Origin: Istiophorus platypterus
Taxonomy: Eukaryota; Chordata; Actinopteri; Istiophoriformes; Istiophoridae
Reading direction: 5' to 3'
Assembly (NCBI GenBank): GCA_016859345.1
Contig: CM029116.1
Location: forward strand, 7,531,143 to 7,595,142
DNA length: 64,000 bases
In this document: positions 12,201-22,213 of the stretch, one piece after another
Position numbering within the stretch: position 1 is the stretch's first letter
How the letters are laid out: every line of letters starts with the position of its first letter
Translations under genes and position numbers: made by a program
Notes under the pieces: generated by a model
Seen by the model: the letters and a program-made list of their open reading frames with translations, nothing else
What the model was told of the DNA's origin: nothing
Database searches by the model: none

Positions 12201-15200
12201 TCCACTGTATTACTCTGAAGACAGCACTATTTCTTCTTATCTCTCTACAAGTCTGCCTTGCACCCCATCGTTTGACAGCACAGACACGGTCCCAGCTCTG
12301 GGGTTAGCGGAAGGAAGAGAGGGAGGATAGGGGAAACCACTGAGATTTATTGCGGCCACCATTTTGAGACTGTACAAATAGGGGAGGGTAGGAGTGAGAT
12401 TTCTGTCAAGCTTTGCATGATAGATTTGTCATTATTTTAATAATATGGAAATAGGTCTGTCTTCATAATGTTACACCAAAGGCCAGTAAATCAAACATTT
12501 TCCCTGATGCACCAGAAAAAAAGGGTCTATATTTCATCAGCAGATTGTCTGCGCAGGTATTCCAATGCATTATTCTATGCTCCGAGATAATACAACATTT
12601 TTTAGCAGTTACATGTAAACCTCAGTGTTGTGTTGGGGACTGAAGAGCTACAGTATTTCTTGCTTGTGTTTGAGAGATGAAGTGAGCACATAGGTATTAC
12701 CCAGCTTTGTGTGTAGGTGGTATAGTTCATGTAAAGCTGAGATGTGGTAGTTGTGAGGCCGTTACGCCTACAATGATTTGAAAGCTGGACTGTTCTGGGC
12801 GATTACTCTCCCATAAAGCCTTGCAAGGTTTGTGAGGAGCAGGGTCACGTCTCCTGACGACAGGTAAAGACGCCTGCTCGTCAGGGGGAATGATTTTCCT
12901 GCTTAACGACATGCAGATTAAGGATTCAGTCAGTATAAATCAGTTTTAGTGGCAGGAGGGACCTGAGCTGGTTTTTACTGCCCCCTAACCATCTCCTGTT
13001 TACTGGCCTCGCTCTATCAGTGTGTAGCATGGGAGGTGCTTGCCTGTGGTTTTTAGAGAACATGGCTTGGCCCATTGCTCTGGTTCAAGACATGATAAAA
13101 TGACAGACTCATTGTACAAACCCTGGTCTGGAGCCACAGGAAAGAAAAATCACATTTCTAGGGCGAAAAGAAAACTAGATTGAATTTTTATCAAATTATG
13201 ATACAATGATCATAGTTTGATTGGACTGCTATTTCTGAGAATAGAAGTGCTCCAGAGGTTCAGCACTAGAAAGTGGCAGTTAGTCCAACTGAAAAGTCAT
13301 TCTGTGATGTGATTTGCTGAGGCAGTGTTCCTTTGCTGAGCCGGAGGAGTTGGAAGCTTCAGTGCTTTGGCTGGCACTGCCTATACTTCATTATCTGCTC
13401 TATTCTTTGTGGGAGGATTGGACCCACTGGAATTGCTGTCCTTCTTAGAGAAAAACTCTTAGAGAAAAATTTCAAAGAAAATAGCTTGGCAAGCTGGAGG
13501 GCTCCGAGTGGTTACTGCCTTGGATTTCAGTTAGTGCAGTAAAAATTGGTAATGTAAGGGGGTTCTCTTCCTTATGCAAGCTTATATTTATAGAAGTTCG
13601 CAATAATCTGAGAGAATTTTACTGCATTAGGAGTGAAATCTGTTGCAACGTTAGCTGTTGAAGATGCAATTCCTTGAAGTTACCTCCAGTGATTTTAACC
13701 ATGTTTCTTTGACATATAAGGTTAAAGTTGAAGAGACTGACTAATAGGAGAGATGGAAAATGCTTTAAAGCGGATTCCCTAGTGTATCTGAATAAATAAA
13801 CCACAATCATATTACCACGTTTTATGTCAAATTATAAATGTTTTATATTTGACTGCAAAGAGAAGTACCATCTGAGAGACCAAACTCTGGAGCTGGTTTA
13901 TGTCTGGTTGTGTTCATCTGAAGCGCTGAACTCTGCCAGCCGTCCTGGATTATGCCATCTCTTGTATCATACTGACCTTTTAATGACTCCTGCTGCTAAC
14001 TTTTTGTCCCCATCGCTCTCTCGACAACCTCTACCCTCGCACCTCCCCAGTTCTCGGTTGCACCAGCCTGTTCAATCACATCACTCTTGTGTTCTGTCTG
14101 AGGGAGAGAAAGTGTAAGCAGAGCACTTGGGTTCGTGCCACTTCAGCAAACTCTGCCAAACCAGTCCCACTGAAAGCTGTCACATTAACCGACTGTTCTG
14201 TGTGATTTTGCTTGCCAAAGTGCCATATTTTTGTTGGCTGACTGATACTTGTGTATGTATTTGAAGTGCTGGCTTAGCTTTTTATGTGAAGAAAAAATGA
14301 AAGCATGAAGAAATACTTACAGTAGCTCAGATATATATGCCAGAACTCAAAGTGGTATGATATGTAAACGTCTCTGTGATATACGTGCTTCCGATCCCAT
14401 CAGTTTCCTGATTATGTTTTTGTTCGAACCAAGTTAAGTGGGGATAAATGGTGATTTATTCTAAAGTAGCATGTGGTGTCTGAAACTATAGTAGCTATGA
14501 GTGAAATACCTTGATTTTGTATTAAAATTCTGTCTTTTCTTAAACATATGGCAACTTTTGGTTTGTCTGTGCATTTTAAAACGGAACAAACAAAAAAAAA
14601 GGTGTCTGATTCAATACACTGTTTTGTGAGCTGCTTCATCTCTGTCACCTGAGGCAGTTCTGTAGCAAACTCTGCTCTGCACAGGTGCACTCATTGTTCT
14701 TTATCAAAAGAAGAGCAGTTGATGCCGGTCCTGCTGCTTTACTGTGTGCATTCTGGTGGGTTTTTCTGTGCACCTTTTGTGTGTGTGTGTGCTTGTAAAA
14801 GATGAAAGCGGGCAGGCCAGAACAGAATTACTACACAAAACCAGTCACCTGTGAGAACAGAAAGGCCCTGCAGCAAATTTGAAATAATTTAAGTGTATGA
14901 GATTAGTATTACCTCTTTCTTATAAGATCAATCGATACATTCATCCATCTAGATTTAGAGTCACAGTGCAGATGTTCAGAATGGCAGATTATATATACAA
15001 AAAGGTTATGGCAATTGAGCTGAAAAATATGAACATGATGTGGTTTGGAAATGTTTTTAAATAAATGAAAAAAGAAAAACAAATACAAAAAACCCCCTGA
15101 AACCTGTGGTGTTCAACAGGGTCCATGGTGAATGGGTGGGGCTCAGCCTCGGAGGATGACCGTAATTTCTCCAGCCATAGGTCCAGTTTGGGCAGTTCAT

Positions 15201-18178
15201 CTGATGGCTCCATCTTTACCCACTGCAGCTTTGCCCAGGCTCTGGTGGCCGCTGCAGACAAGGCAGGCTATCGCCTGGAGGGCACTAGCCTCAGCAAGAG
15301 AGGTTGGTGTGTGGGGACCGGCCACCCACTGCTGGACTGGAACTTCTACCAGTGGCCAATGATTTGTTCTTTTCTGCTCTAATTGTTCCTCCTCTCGTTA
15401 TTGGCTGGTGTTTTCCCCTTAAAGTTGGCTTGCGATTCCCTCTCCTTCTGCTGCTTGAGGACGCTGTCACCAGGTTGTGCATGGGACCTGTTTTATATGG
15501 CTAGCCTACGAGTATCTCCCTAACCTTTGATTTTACTCTGCCCCTGTATAACTCATCTGGCTTGGACTCTTGGGTAATACCTGGATGTCATACTTGCTAC
15601 CTTTTATGGGCTTCTACCAGAGTGCTTTTTCTTTTAATAACAACCTTTACCTTTGTTTTCTAATAGGTTTTTGGATCATGATTGATAACTTCTACCTTTC
15701 TCAATGACAGCCTCAACCCCACCGTCTAGGTGTTGGCTCCTTAATGTCTTTATTATAACTAGCTTGCCTATCGTCCTTTATCCCTCCTGCAGGTAAAGGC
15801 TTGTCCCACAGGCCCCGGCCCAGCAGTCCATTTTCAACAGATGGCAGCACAGTCGGCACGCACAGCTTGGGCCACCAGAGGGCCACAAGGCCCACACGCA
15901 AACCCCGAAGCCAGGGCACAGCACCCCACCGGAGAGATGCTGGTGCAGACGGTGAGGCAGCCACTGAAAACACATTTCAAGTAGTTTATGTAAACGTTCT
16001 TCAAAACATCTGTTACTGTTTTATAATCAAGAAGGAGTTGCAGTGCATTGATGTGTTATATAATATTAATGGAAATGTGTCTATACATGATTAGAATCTC
16101 TAGTTTATACAACACTAAAATGTATAAGTAATTTCTACATTAATTTGATTCACTGTGGGTTTCAATTTACACAGACCTACCTCCTCCCCCTGAGCCTCCT
16201 CCCTGTCAGGGGCAGGGCCGTATCCAGGGGGCCCGCAGTGTAAGCGGCATGGACCCCCCAACGGCTAGGAAGGCTTCTTCTCTGGAGCGTCCGCCTATGT
16301 CAGGACCCCTGTCAGGGCCAGATGACATGAAGAGCTCCACTGACAGACAGACACGCACTTCTCTGGATCACCATCGTCAGGCTCAAGAAAGGCTTGGCTC
16401 CATGGACCGGGCTGATGATGGGCGCAGGGGACACAAAACAGGTACATCTGAAGCAAGGTTAAAGTCTGTGGCAGCGCAAACGCCATTAACTTGCCTATGT
16501 TAGTGTGCAAGTTAACATGGTTACAGTTGTAATCTTTTCCTGTGTAGCATGCTATATCAAAAGGGCAACCTTAGCATGTTAGCAGTGGATTGGAGATTTG
16601 ACCTGCTTGTGGTGGAGGATGAAAAGTCCAGGGGTAAACAAATTTATTCGGATTCATTCTTTGGCAATCCATCCAGTGGTTGTTAACCCAATTTAATCTG
16701 CACCAGATGTCGAACTGACAGATGCATGGACAGACTGACGACTGAAATCACCATCAGAAGTTTGGGGAAGCCAGTCACATCCTTTTAGGGTTGTGCACTC
16801 CAGATGTTCCATAAGCACTTACGCTTTTTATTTTTTTTAAATGAAGGGTTATGAAGGGAAGTTATGTGTGATATGTACTAGTTGTGCATCATTTCCCGAC
16901 CAAACAAAGTCAATTTAAAATTTTGCTTATTTACAGCTAATCATTAAAAGGGAAATAAAATATCTACTATACTGAAATCAGTGGAAATTTTCTTCTTCTT
17001 GACTGAAGGATTTATTTTAATAAATTGCATCATAGCAAGATATCAAGGGCAATCAGAGTTTTGATTTTGCTGTGCCTTGACAGTGGGGGATTTTTTCTGT
17101 AAGTTCTTGTGTTGAAGTTAACTTTAATGCTGCATGGAGCCCGGGCTCCCGTGAACAGATTGCACTGTCTGCCACTTGCTGTGGTTTCCAGAATGCCCCC
17201 CTCAGTCCTCCCTCAGCCTCCCCGATGCCCCTGTAACTGTTGCCAATATTGGGCTGCTCAGCTCCAAGTAAGGCAGGAGGCCCCAGCAACTGAAATGCAC
17301 TCTAATCACTTCAGCTTTCTTTTTTTTCACACAAACAGCAGCCACTCGACATCCCATCTGTGTGCGCCTGTGTTCATGTGCATGCGTATGCATGCATGTG
17401 TGTTCCTAACCATTAGAGATCTCCACGCTGTGCACCCTGTTCTCTTTGAGCCAGAACAGTTAATCTGGGACTGTGAGACAAAGACAGGTGCAACAGTCAT
17501 CATCATTACAAAAAAACCCATAGGTGAATTCCCATATGTGTCAGATTGCTGACTGATTCACAGTAGAATCCACCGAGGTCGGGGCAGGCTCCATTATAGT
17601 CATTAGCGGAGCAGTAGGGAGCGGTTTGATGAGATTTCATGCAACGAAAGAGACTGCTGAGGGTCAATGTTATGCTGCCCTGCAGCAGGGGGTGCCATGG
17701 CAGCCAGGGGTCCCTCTGTTATTGTATTTACCTCCTCATAAGACTGTTAGCTTCAAGGCCATGTGTGAGGCTGAGAGGCCTCTCTGTGGCATGCCCTGGC
17801 AGTGCCTGTTGGCATCGCCACTCTGCAGATGTCAGGAGGAGTGGGGTTTGCAAAGTGCTCTTTGTCTCAATGTATCAGATGTTGGCTGTGTTTCATAGCA
17901 ACAATGAATGTCACGTGTTTTGTTTAGTTGTCAAACTCAAAGTGCACCTTCGGGTCCGTCTGCATGTGTTTTCAGAGGATGGGTGCCTGCCATACAGTAA
18001 ACCATCGTTCCCCTCCCCCGGTGGACACAGCTCCTCTGGCACAGCCTCCTCCAAGGGCTCGACAGGGCCACGTAAGGCCGAGGGTCCACGACAGCCGCAG
18101 CAGTGGACCGCCACAGAGCATGCTGAATTCCTGGGGACCAATGGACAGGGACAGTACTCGGGGGAGTTATGTGAGTAA
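14..18178 (+). CDS. robo2: robo2, 3' part: cytoplasmic tail of Roundabout homolog 2
   Basis: Roundabout-2 is a single-pass axon-guidance receptor for Slit ligands; this window has only its cytoplasmic tail. Nine exons can be joined in frame: 14-286, 1285-1410, 7098-7257, 9545-9808, 10773-10993, 15120-15302, 15793-15951, 16175-16441 and 17976-18178. Together they give 617 residues plus stop after one split first codon. All have AG acceptors and GT donors. Seen in order: CC1 (TPYATT), a poly-lysine stretch followed by CC2 (LPPPP), an acidic run, a symmetric exon starting [10 protein letters not shown], an RPRPSSPFSTD block, CC3 (LPPPPEPPP), and a Ser/Gly-rich end with SKPSFPSPGGHSSSG. In the family CC1 is a tyrosine-phosphorylation/Abl site, CC2 binds Ena/VASP and CC3 binds srGAP or Nck-type SH3 domains. 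The choice of robo2 over robo1 rests on remembered vertebrate sequence (for example SIHELAVDLP, PVQTYLHQG) and on robo1 being the other gene here. The 5' part lies upstream of base 1. Confidence 0.93.
287..1284 (+). other. robo2 intron
   Basis: About 1 kb of AT-rich sequence from donor GTAAGT to acceptor GTAG at 1281-1284. I see no other coding exon or strong repeat in it. Confidence 0.7.
1285..1410 (+). CDS. robo2: robo2 exon, likely alternative (126 nt, symmetric)
   Basis: This short exon continues the robo2 frame: after the TAG acceptor at 1282-1284 it reads LLFIPDYRLAEGLSN, then IPHNQSQDF, then STTSSHNSSERSGSLSG, and ends at a GTTGGT donor. It aligns with the robo1 exon at 52411-52527, which reads DRYRGG, IPYNQTHD, GGSYNSSDRGSSSTSG, so it is the paralogous exon. 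Both ends are phase 1 and the length is a multiple of three, so inclusion or skipping keeps frame. I recall mammalian ROBO2 forms both with and without such an exon. The acceptor has a weak pyrimidine tract interrupted by AA, and the donor is weak; both fit regulated splicing. Confidence 0.85.
3107..3760 (+). repeat. two diverged direct copies of an unclassified interspersed repeat
   Basis: Two units of roughly 365 bp lie head to tail. Shared landmarks in order are GCTA..ATGAAAC, TGCTTACCA, CACAC or CACACTTCAGA, TGTGCT..ACAAGAAAG, CATAAAAGTC and TGGATTTTC, at about 3121-3348 and 3494-3718. A third partial relative, containing AACCTGAAGTGA, occurs at 3398 and again at 4008. No ORF or clear terminal repeats are visible, so the class is unknown. 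Confidence 0.6.
3729..3762. repeat. (TTTA)n simple repeat
   Basis: A TTTTA/TTTA-type low-complexity run at the end of the second unit of the diverged repeat. Confidence 0.8.
4282..4330. repeat. (GTTT)n/(GGTT)n simple repeat
   Basis: Consecutive TTTG, then GGTT, then GTTTT units in the robo2 intron. Confidence 0.85.
7098..7257 (+). CDS. robo2: robo2 exon with poly-lysine run and CC2 motif
   Basis: The acceptor is CTTTTCTTTTTAAG and the exon enters at phase 1. It reads GKGGKKKK, then KPTKANGSNWANIP, then LPPPP at 7181-7195 (CC2, the Ena/VASP EVH1-binding motif of the family), then VHPLPGTEMDHY. The donor is GTATGT at 7258, leaving two bases (phase 2). The counterpart in robo1 is 51051-51195 (MNWADLLPPPP), and the intron phases are the same. 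Confidence 0.94.
7258..9544 (+). other. robo2 intron
   Basis: A 2.3-kb AT-rich intron. Its last 400 bases contain an ATTAATC-rich repeat copy (9125-9480). Nothing coding is seen. Confidence 0.7.
9125..9480. mobile_element. MITE-like AT-rich dispersed repeat, copy 1
   Basis: The block is rich in TGATTAATC, ATCGATTAG and GATTAATCATG motifs at both ends around a central GGCCAAAGAAAACAAGAAGCTGA segment. Related blocks occur at about 27120, 33355, 39745 and 41370. No ORF is seen. The assignment as a non-autonomous DNA element is inferred from pattern and recall of percomorph genomes; copy boundaries are approximate. Confidence 0.45.
9545..9808 (+). CDS. robo2: robo2 exon (PVQTYLHQG, acidic and TPPIRGVASSPA segment)
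   Basis: The exon enters at phase 2 and leaves at phase 2 with donor GTAAAC. It reads YESDGWGPPMPVQTYLHQG, then an acidic stretch, then RVPTPPIRGVASSPA, then FGQQSTATLTPSPRDEMQP, then AHLDELTRVYQLDMAKQT. The robo1 counterpart at 50559-50789 shares TPPIRGAASSPAAVS and the HQSTATLTPSPQEEMQPML core. The ATG at 9573 is internal. Confidence 0.94.
9821..9895. repeat. (TCTG)n/(ATCT)n/(ATCC)n compound simple repeat
   Basis: A tetranucleotide run starting about 12 bases into the intron after exon 9545-9808, close enough to its donor to affect splicing if length varies. Confidence 0.8.
10281..10292 (+). repeat. G12 homopolymer
   Basis: Twelve consecutive Gs in a robo2 intron. Confidence 0.9.
10773..10993 (+). 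CDS. robo2: robo2 exon with acidic run
   Basis: The acceptor is TTTCTCGTCTCAG and entry is phase 2. It reads HLQGGSLPPQAPAPPVGYVS, then MLSDQETDLP, then a long Glu/Asp run, then PGSSMDNLDSSLTG. The donor is GTAAGG at 10994, leaving one base. The counterpart is the first part of the 500-nt robo1 exon (49345-49844), which reads on from [15 protein letters not shown] without an intron. Confidence 0.93.
10994..15119 (+). other. robo2 intron that has no counterpart in robo1
   Basis: A 4.1-kb intron separates SSLTG from SMVNGWG. I checked it for robo-like coding text and found none. It contains a short (TTA)n at about 11154-11168 and otherwise unique AT-rich sequence. Confidence 0.7.
15120..15302 (+). 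CDS. robo2: robo2 symmetric exon ([10 protein letters not shown]), likely cassette
   Basis: The AG at 15118-15119 precedes the exon; entry is phase 1 and exit phase 1 (donor GTTGGT at 15303). The length is 183 nt, so it can be skipped in frame. It reads [20 protein letters not shown], then SSDGSIFTHCSFAQALVAAA, then DKAGYRLEGTSLSK. The matching robo1 text ([34 protein letters not shown]) lies inside one larger exon. The acceptor lacks a long pyrimidine tract and the donor is weak, as expected for a regulated exon. A second donor-like GTGTGT at 15307 would break frame with the next exon. Confidence 0.9.
15303..15792 (+). other. robo2 intron
   Basis: A 490-bp intron. Pyrimidine-rich near its 3' end; no further feature seen. 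Confidence 0.7.
15793..15951 (+). CDS. robo2: robo2 exon (RPRPSSPFSTDG)
   Basis: The acceptor is ATCCCTCCTGCAG and entry is phase 1. It reads GKGLSHRPRPSSPFSTDGST, then RPTRKPRSQG, then PHRRDAGAD, with donor GTGAGG at 15952 leaving one base. The length (159 nt) is a multiple of three. The robo1 counterpart is 49083-49244, with GHRPGSPVSTDSN at the same place. Confidence 0.92.
16175..16441 (+). CDS. robo2: robo2 exon with CC3 proline motif
   Basis: The acceptor is TTTACACAG and entry is phase 1. It opens directly with the CC3 motif LPPPPEPPP at 16177-16203, the family's SH3-binding (srGAP/Nck) site. It then reads KASSLERP, DDMKSSTDRQTRTSLD and HHRQAQERLGSMDRADD. The donor is GTACAT at 16442, leaving one base. 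The length of 267 nt is a multiple of three. The robo1 counterpart is 45933-46208, which also opens with LPPPPIPPP. Confidence 0.93.
16442..17975 (+). other. last robo2 intron
   Basis: A 1.5-kb intron. I find no convincing coding exon or repeat in it. Upstream ORF text running into the last exon (17639-17975) is not supported, because the robo2-like residues begin only after the TTTTCAG acceptor at 17975. Confidence 0.7.
17976..18178 (+). CDS. robo2: robo2 last coding exon and stop
   Basis: The acceptor is GTGTTTTCAG and entry is phase 1. It reads CLPYSKPSFPSPGGHSSSG, then TASSKGSTGPRKAEGP, then TNGQGQYSGELCE and stops at TAA 18176-18178. The SKPSFPSPGGHSSSG block is the counterpart of SRPQFPTVNSPRDPSSSS in robo1. 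A full-strength donor sequence, GTGAGT, starts at 18171 and overlaps the last two codons and stop. If used, the exon would end at 18170 with one base left over, and GELCE would be replaced (see the candidate exon at 22902). Confidence 0.93.
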
Positions 18179-18293
18179 TTCGGTATTTTGCTGTTTTGCA
18201 GCAGTGTTTTACGAGATATGGAATTCCATTTATAATTAAAAAAAAAACTTTCTACAGTTCATCTACTCTGATCATAATATGACCATAGCTATA

Positions 18294-18299
18294 AATAAA
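18294..18299 (+). promoter_or_regulatory. poly(A) signal candidate, proximal
   Basis: AATAAA about 115 bases after the robo2 stop. No strong GT-rich downstream element follows, so use is doubtful. Confidence 0.3.
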
Positions 18300-19059
18300 C
18301 GAGATACAGCATACTAATTAGTGAGCTTTAGAGGTTTCGATTGGAAGTTTAGAGAGAGCAAGGCCAGCTCTGCCTCAGTCTTTTAACCCTTAGCTAATAT
18401 TTGTTAAGCTTGATATACTATCTTTGTTTAGCTGTATGTCCACCCTGAAGATTTATCCTCTGCATTTTCTTTTAGTATATTAAGAGCTGATGTGAACTGG
18501 AGTTAAATTCCTTGTATTTGTCAGCATACTTGATTTATGCTGAGCTAAGTGCATCAGCGTCTGGCTCCAGGTCTGCACTTAATGCAAACATATGAGAGCG
18601 GTATGATTCTTTCCCAAAACCTTTAACAATTTCTTTAAAGAAAACTGTCATTTCTCAATTCTGACAGTTGTTTTTTCAAATTTCTCTTGTTTCTGACAGA
18701 GTGATCTGCATGGGATGTGAGTTGGAGAAAAAACCCAGTCTGTCCACGAAAGAATGACGCCCTCCGTGCTGGGGCAACGAACTTTGTCCTCACCTGTGTG
18801 TTCTCGGAGGGAAGGAGGGCAGCAGAGGGCACTACAGAGAAAAGCAGTGTCACAGAACTGTAAATGTGATGTATAGACACAGACATACTGTACATCTCAC
18901 TATGTTTTCGTCCACAAGAAAATATTTTCCACCTCCTACCTTACTGTAATTTTCTTTTTGTTAGAAAAAGGCAAGTAAAAAAAAAAAACAATGAAAACAT
19001 CTATATGAGAGCAAATTTTCTGGTAACTGCCCTTGGGGGAAAAAGGGAATTTTGTTTCC

Positions 19060-19067
19060 TGTAAATA
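19060..19067 (+). promoter_or_regulatory. Pumilio-type element in robo2 3'UTR
   Basis: TGTAAATA, a match to the PUF consensus TGTANATA. Further TGTATATA matches are at 20883 and 20893. Confidence 0.35.
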
Positions 19068-19296
19068 TATTCTTTAACTTGTTGTTGCATTGCTATGCAA
19101 GCCTAATTCAGTTTGAGCTTTTTATTTCCATATACAGGAACAGTTGGTTTTATCTGGTTATTTGTATTATATGTGAATTGAGTGGCTGTTGTGCCATAAA
19201 ACAATTGTTTTATAATCCATTGTTTGTTAATAGTTACCATTAATTATTATCATTATAATTATTAATTATTGTTTTTGCACTGCAATTTTTGGTGAT

Positions 19297-19304
19297 AAGC
19301 ACAA
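19297..19304 (+). promoter_or_regulatory. miR-218 8-mer seed site, robo2 3'UTR
   Basis: AAGCACAA is a perfect complement to miR-218 positions 2-8 with A opposite position 1 (miR-218 begins UUGUGCUU). It lies in the AT-rich middle of the UTR. miR-218 is hosted in slit introns and is known to repress Robo1/Robo2; that this site works in this species is inference. Confidence 0.6.
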
Positions 19305-21178
19305 AAACATAGCTCCTGCTGACATGAAGAACCGGAAGAATATGTGAAGAGGAGTTTCTGTACTGTAAAGTAAAGAGAAGATAATTATATACTAATGTAC
19401 AGAGAGATATCTAAGAGTAAGGCTTTGCTCGCAGACGGCAACAAATAAGGCACCAATTTCCATAGTTGAGACTGTGGCAGACATACTAGGTTCCCGAGGG
19501 TCTGAGGAACAGATATGAGGCTGGAAAAAGCGTATGCAGGGGATACTGTAGAACTATAGGTGACCGAGTTGATTATTTAATTCCTAATTAACTGTTCCAA
19601 TATAATAGCTTGTTATCAGAAACATTTAGTGCTCAATGTTTGGGGCAGCTCCAGGCATTGGTTTTTTTTTTGTTTTTTGTTTTTTTTTTCCGAGACCAAC
19701 CGAAGCGGAGTGTTTTTAATTTTTGTACAAGGGCCTCCGAGCTTTTCAAGCCTATATTTCTTCAGTGATTTATTGCCTAAATAATTTTACCACACTAAGT
19801 TTACGCTCCTCGTTCAGCATAACAACACACTAACCATAAAACAGTCAGAAGGAAGGAGGAGTCAGTGAGATCTGTCTGCATGCTGGAGTTCAGTCCTGGC
19901 CCTTAGAGACAGATTTATGATTCTTCTAAGGCCTTAATGGGTAAACAGACATCACAGACAAAGGAGTATTTATTGTGACCAATAGCATTTATACTCCCAA
20001 ACCTACCTAAAATATGAGTGGAGCAATATAATTTGTTTACATCTTTTATGTTTTTTTTTTGTCTTTTATTTCCATCCACTTTTTTTATTATTGTTTGCTT
20101 TATAGAGCACTTACTGTTTTATGTTTTTTATATTATACTGTATATGGTACAGTGTCATCAAAGAAAACAACACATTGACCTGCTGGGTCCAGCTAAGTGC
20201 TGTTAAATTAGTTGGTCTATGAAAGCAGTTGTTGCTCTAAAGGTTGGTGCCTCAGTTACCAGTACACTATGATGAGCACAGTCTTGTGTCAGTAACTCTG
20301 AGAGGAAATGGTGCGTGTGTGTAAGATTTACAGTGTAGCTTTGAGTCAGTGTTTGATCCCAAACAGTCAAGTGGTAACGGATAAAAAGCCTTTTACTTAT
20401 TAACTAGCAGGTCCAGCTGCTTCACGTCCACAGCCACAGTGTGGAGCAGAACACCTTCTATCTGCCTGACCGCCACATTAAAAAAAAAACAAAAACAACA
20501 CACTTATCATCTGCTGCTTTCGACTTCTCAGCCTCTGATTCTCAATTTTCTGTCCTTCCAGACAATGTTTTTGTTGGTTGAACTTTATTAATGAAAAGCT
20601 TGTTTCTTTGTATGCCTTTTATGGACTCCAAAATGCTGATTAAGACGACGTTTTCAATATTAATGTTCAGGATTTTTGTGGTTCAATGACTGTTTGTTTT
20701 GTCTTTTTTTGTACTGCTAATGTTGATAAAAGGGGGTGGAAACTAAAGGCCCGTCAGACGCTATTGTACTGTTGTTGTCATGCCATCGTCATTTTATATC
20801 ATCCACCCAGTGGCCAGTGTTCTGGAAATGAGGTGCAAAGAGTATCTCAGGTTATTTTACATTCTGGTGGTGTTTATGTATGTGTATATATGTGTATATA
20901 TCCATATGCATCTCCACTTGATTATGCCATTCCATTTTCATTGACAAAAATATCCCCCTCATATCCAGTTCTTTCATCCCCCCTCTTTTCTTTTCTGCTG
21001 TGGATTTTGATTCCGAGTATAAAAATGTGCTGGTTCATCCACCTAAAGACAAGATGTCAGTAAAAGAAAATACCAAATTAAGATTGATATTTCTAATGTC
21101 TAATGCGTTTTAGTGTCTCTTTAATACTCATTGTTTTCTTTTAAATCACAGTGTCGTTTTTGTATTTATTAAAATGAT

Positions 21179-21184
21179 AATAAA
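21179..21184 (+). promoter_or_regulatory. poly(A) signal candidate, robo2
   Basis: AATAAA followed about 45 bases later by a TGTTTTTTTGTT stretch, a reasonable downstream element. Confidence 0.5.
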
Positions 21185-21845
21185 GGTATATTGTGAAATA
21201 TGCATAAAGATTCGTGAGATATAAAATGTGTTTTTTTGTTCCTTGTAAAGTTTGCTGTCAGAGCCGAGCAGCGAGGCCAGAAGGAGGCGATAGGCACACT
21301 GTGCTCAGAGCGCGGTGAAGTGCCAGGTCAGTAGTCGTCTGAGTCACTCTTTGTCCTGCATGTTCACGGCACTGCTCCTCTCAAATCGAAAACGAAAGAA
21401 ACTTAAAACCTTTTTTGAACACAAGGAGCAAAAATGCTCACAATTTGCTTGTCGAGACAATAGAGAAAACGCCTTTTTGGAAGGATGAAAGTACTTTGAC
21501 TTTCCCTCTCTTTTGTTCATTTTCTCAATATTGTTGGTTCTTTGTAGCCTATCTGTGTGTTGCCTTTTTACTATAAAAGATGATTAAAAATGACAAAAAG
21601 AAAGTTGTCGGGTGAAGTCTTTCTGTACAGTACGGGGTGAGGTGACACCCCAGTTCGATGCCATTTCTACAGTACAGTACATTCTGCCTTTTTTTTTTCT
21701 TTTCTGTAAACCACCTTCTTCATTCACTTGCATGATCTTGTTCAAGAAGAGAGTGGATCAGGAAAATAATCTTTTACAGTCGCATTCCCATGTCCTGTAA
21801 GATAAATCCATGTTCTTTTATTTCCTTGTACCTGGATCAATATCA

Positions 21846-21851
21846 AATAAA
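21846..21851 (+). promoter_or_regulatory. poly(A) signal candidate, distal robo2
   Basis: AATAAAATA in the context TATCAAATAAAATATTTTTG, followed by TTATTTTTCTTC about 30 bases on. This is the most distal plausible end of the robo2 UTR. Confidence 0.5.
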
Positions 21852-22018
21852 ATATTTTTGAAAAATGAAAAATGGCTCAAGTTATTTTTCTTCGATAGAA
21901 ATTATGCTCTCCGGGGGGATTGACTGGTCCAAATTGGGTGCAGCACAGTAAATTGTGGGGAGAAACACTTAATGGGATGTCACTGTATGGCTCTAAGCTT
22001 TACGTGTTTTTGTTTTTG

Positions 22019-22044
22019 TGCGCTACTGTTGCTACAGTAGCGCA
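22019..22044. repeat. perfect 11-bp inverted repeat with 4-base loop
   Basis: Arms TGCGCTACTGT and ACAGTAGCGCA are exact reverse complements around TGCT. It sits 170 bases past the distal robo2 AATAAA. Confidence 0.75.
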
Positions 22045-22188
22045 GGAAAAATGGTAAATTTTCCTGTTTCTCCAAAAACATCCCAGCCCGCTCTGATAGT
22101 CTTGATAGTGTCTGACTCAGCAACAACACAAGTGCAGATATTTTGTGATGTGTATATGTACATGTGCACTAAAGACATGTAGCCAACT

Positions 22189-22213
22189 GTGTGTGTGTGT
22201 GTGTGTGTGTGTT
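22189..22213. repeat. (GT)n microsatellite
   Basis: An uninterrupted GT run in the region downstream of robo2. Confidence 0.9.

Larger units (their letters stand above)
18179..21870 (+). other. robo2: robo2 3'UTR (extent inferred)
   Basis: About 3 to 3.7 kb of AT-rich, T-rich non-coding sequence follows the stop. AATAAA signals lie at 18294-18299, 21179-21184 and 21846-21851; the second is followed by a T/GT-rich stretch near 21228. The region carries one miR-218 8-mer site (19297) and Pumilio-type sites, consistent with a regulated 3'UTR. No competing ORF of note is seen. The true cleavage site cannot be fixed from sequence alone. Confidence 0.65.

Noticed and set aside
15303..15306. Alternative donor GTGTGT at 15307 for the SMVNGWG exon
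   Set aside because: It would leave two bases and shift the frame of the next exon, which needs phase 1.
17639..17975. Upstream extension of the last robo2 exon
   Set aside because: The frame is open but robo2-like residues begin only after the TTTTCAG acceptor at 17975, and extension would break the join with the previous exon.
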